A stretch of 28,776 nucleotides of DNA from a virus. A program made the translations under genes and the position numbers. The notes under the pieces are model-generated. The model was not told the origin of the DNA. It searched no databases and saw only the letters and a list, made by a program, of their open reading frames with translations. The DNA is taken from positions 1-28,776 of IMG/VR virus record IMGVR_UViG_3300032893_000230. One strand, written 5' to 3'. The stretch's first letter is position 1, and each line of letters opens with the position of its first letter. Of the stretch, positions 28,489 to 28,776 are shown piece after piece.

Positions 28489-28776
28489 TTAAGATAATTC
28501 AATAATAGATGTAATAACTTCACCACGTATTTCTAACCAATCTATCAACTCATGGACTATGCTCTCCTCCCTAAAATAATAACGTGGAAAAAAACTCTTC
28601 TCATCGATCAAACAACTTTGTGCATATTCACTTTTTGCTAAAGCTTTAATACAAGGCATGTTCATTTCAGCAACCCACCGCCAAGAACCATTCTTATTGT
28701 TATGACCAATGTATTTTATAAAATGATTTGTCCAAACTGTTTCTATTTTAATGTTTAAAACTTCTTTATCCAAAAG
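28489..28776 (-). CDS. Unknown protein, start beyond or at window edge
   Basis: At least 94 residues (Trp- and Ile-rich, helical end HELIDWLEIRGEVITSIIEL). The only in-window start is a TTG at 28773, so the true start may lie outside. Reading frame is open to the edge. Confidence 0.5.
   Translation of the reverse strand, partial: LLDKEVLNIKIETVWTNHFIKYIGHNNKNGSWRWVAEMNMPCIKALAKSEYAQSCLIDEKSFFPRYYFREESIVHELIDWLEIRGEVITSIIELS

Overview
The window is a 28.8 kb piece of a tailed-phage genome or prophage with P22-like (podovirus) head and tail-hub genes. The set is large terminase, a 725-residue P22-type portal, scaffold, P22-fold coat protein, gp4-like and gp10-like tail-hub proteins and a DNA ejection protein. 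Gram-negative features (P22-type structural set, GH108 endolysin with a three-TM holin, sigma70-like promoters, perfect TTATCCACA DnaA boxes) point to a Gram-negative, probably gammaproteobacterial host. The sequence does not identify the host further. No integrase, portal-proximal protease or DNA polymerase is visible.

Layout. (1) 14-11038, minus strand: the late virion operon, read from TerL down to the ejection protein, with a block of small accessory genes between portal and scaffold that includes an Acb2-like candidate cyclic-nucleotide sponge (6418-6663). (2) 11039-11878: mostly non-coding, structured DNA with an extended -10 promoter in front of terL, a degenerate class-II tRNA-like element, a micro-ORF for a 34-residue exported peptide, and tRNA-Met(CAT). 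(3) 11879-15234, minus strand: overlapping small genes, two different metallophosphoesterases, several zinc-ribbon microproteins, tRNA-Phe and tRNA-Thr. (4) 15235-15505: a divergent control region with a cluster of DnaA boxes (candidate replication origin), an AT-rich stretch and two face-to-face promoters. (5) 15506-19522, plus strand: early-type genes, namely an excisionase/AlpA-like HTH, an exported micropeptide, two tandem DUF551 proteins, a YopX protein, two long CxxHG/CxxC zinc-finger proteins and a Lar-like protein. (6) 19656-20351, minus strand: an isolated small terminase subunit with a zinc-ribbon partner. (7) 20481-24595, plus strand: a tightly overlapping operon of small proteins ending with membrane peptides. 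(8) 24592-28776, minus strand: holin, GH108 muramidase, VRR-NUC nuclease, a winged-helix replication-initiator-like protein with internal direct repeats, a candidate tiny antisense-oriented RNA, and small unknown proteins.

How it works together: host DnaA at 15.2-15.4 kb, or the initiator at 26.6-27.3 kb acting on its own repeats, could start replication. Opposed promoters at 15.44 kb switch between the two flanking operons. TerS and TerL are made from separate transcripts. A strong hairpin after the coat gene separates abundant coat from the tail genes. A repeated feature is a perfect or near-perfect hairpin that displays the Shine-Dalgarno sequence in its loop directly before the start codon of six genes (terL, portal, gp4-like, ejection protein, holin, VRR-NUC). 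This looks like a shared translation-initiation design.
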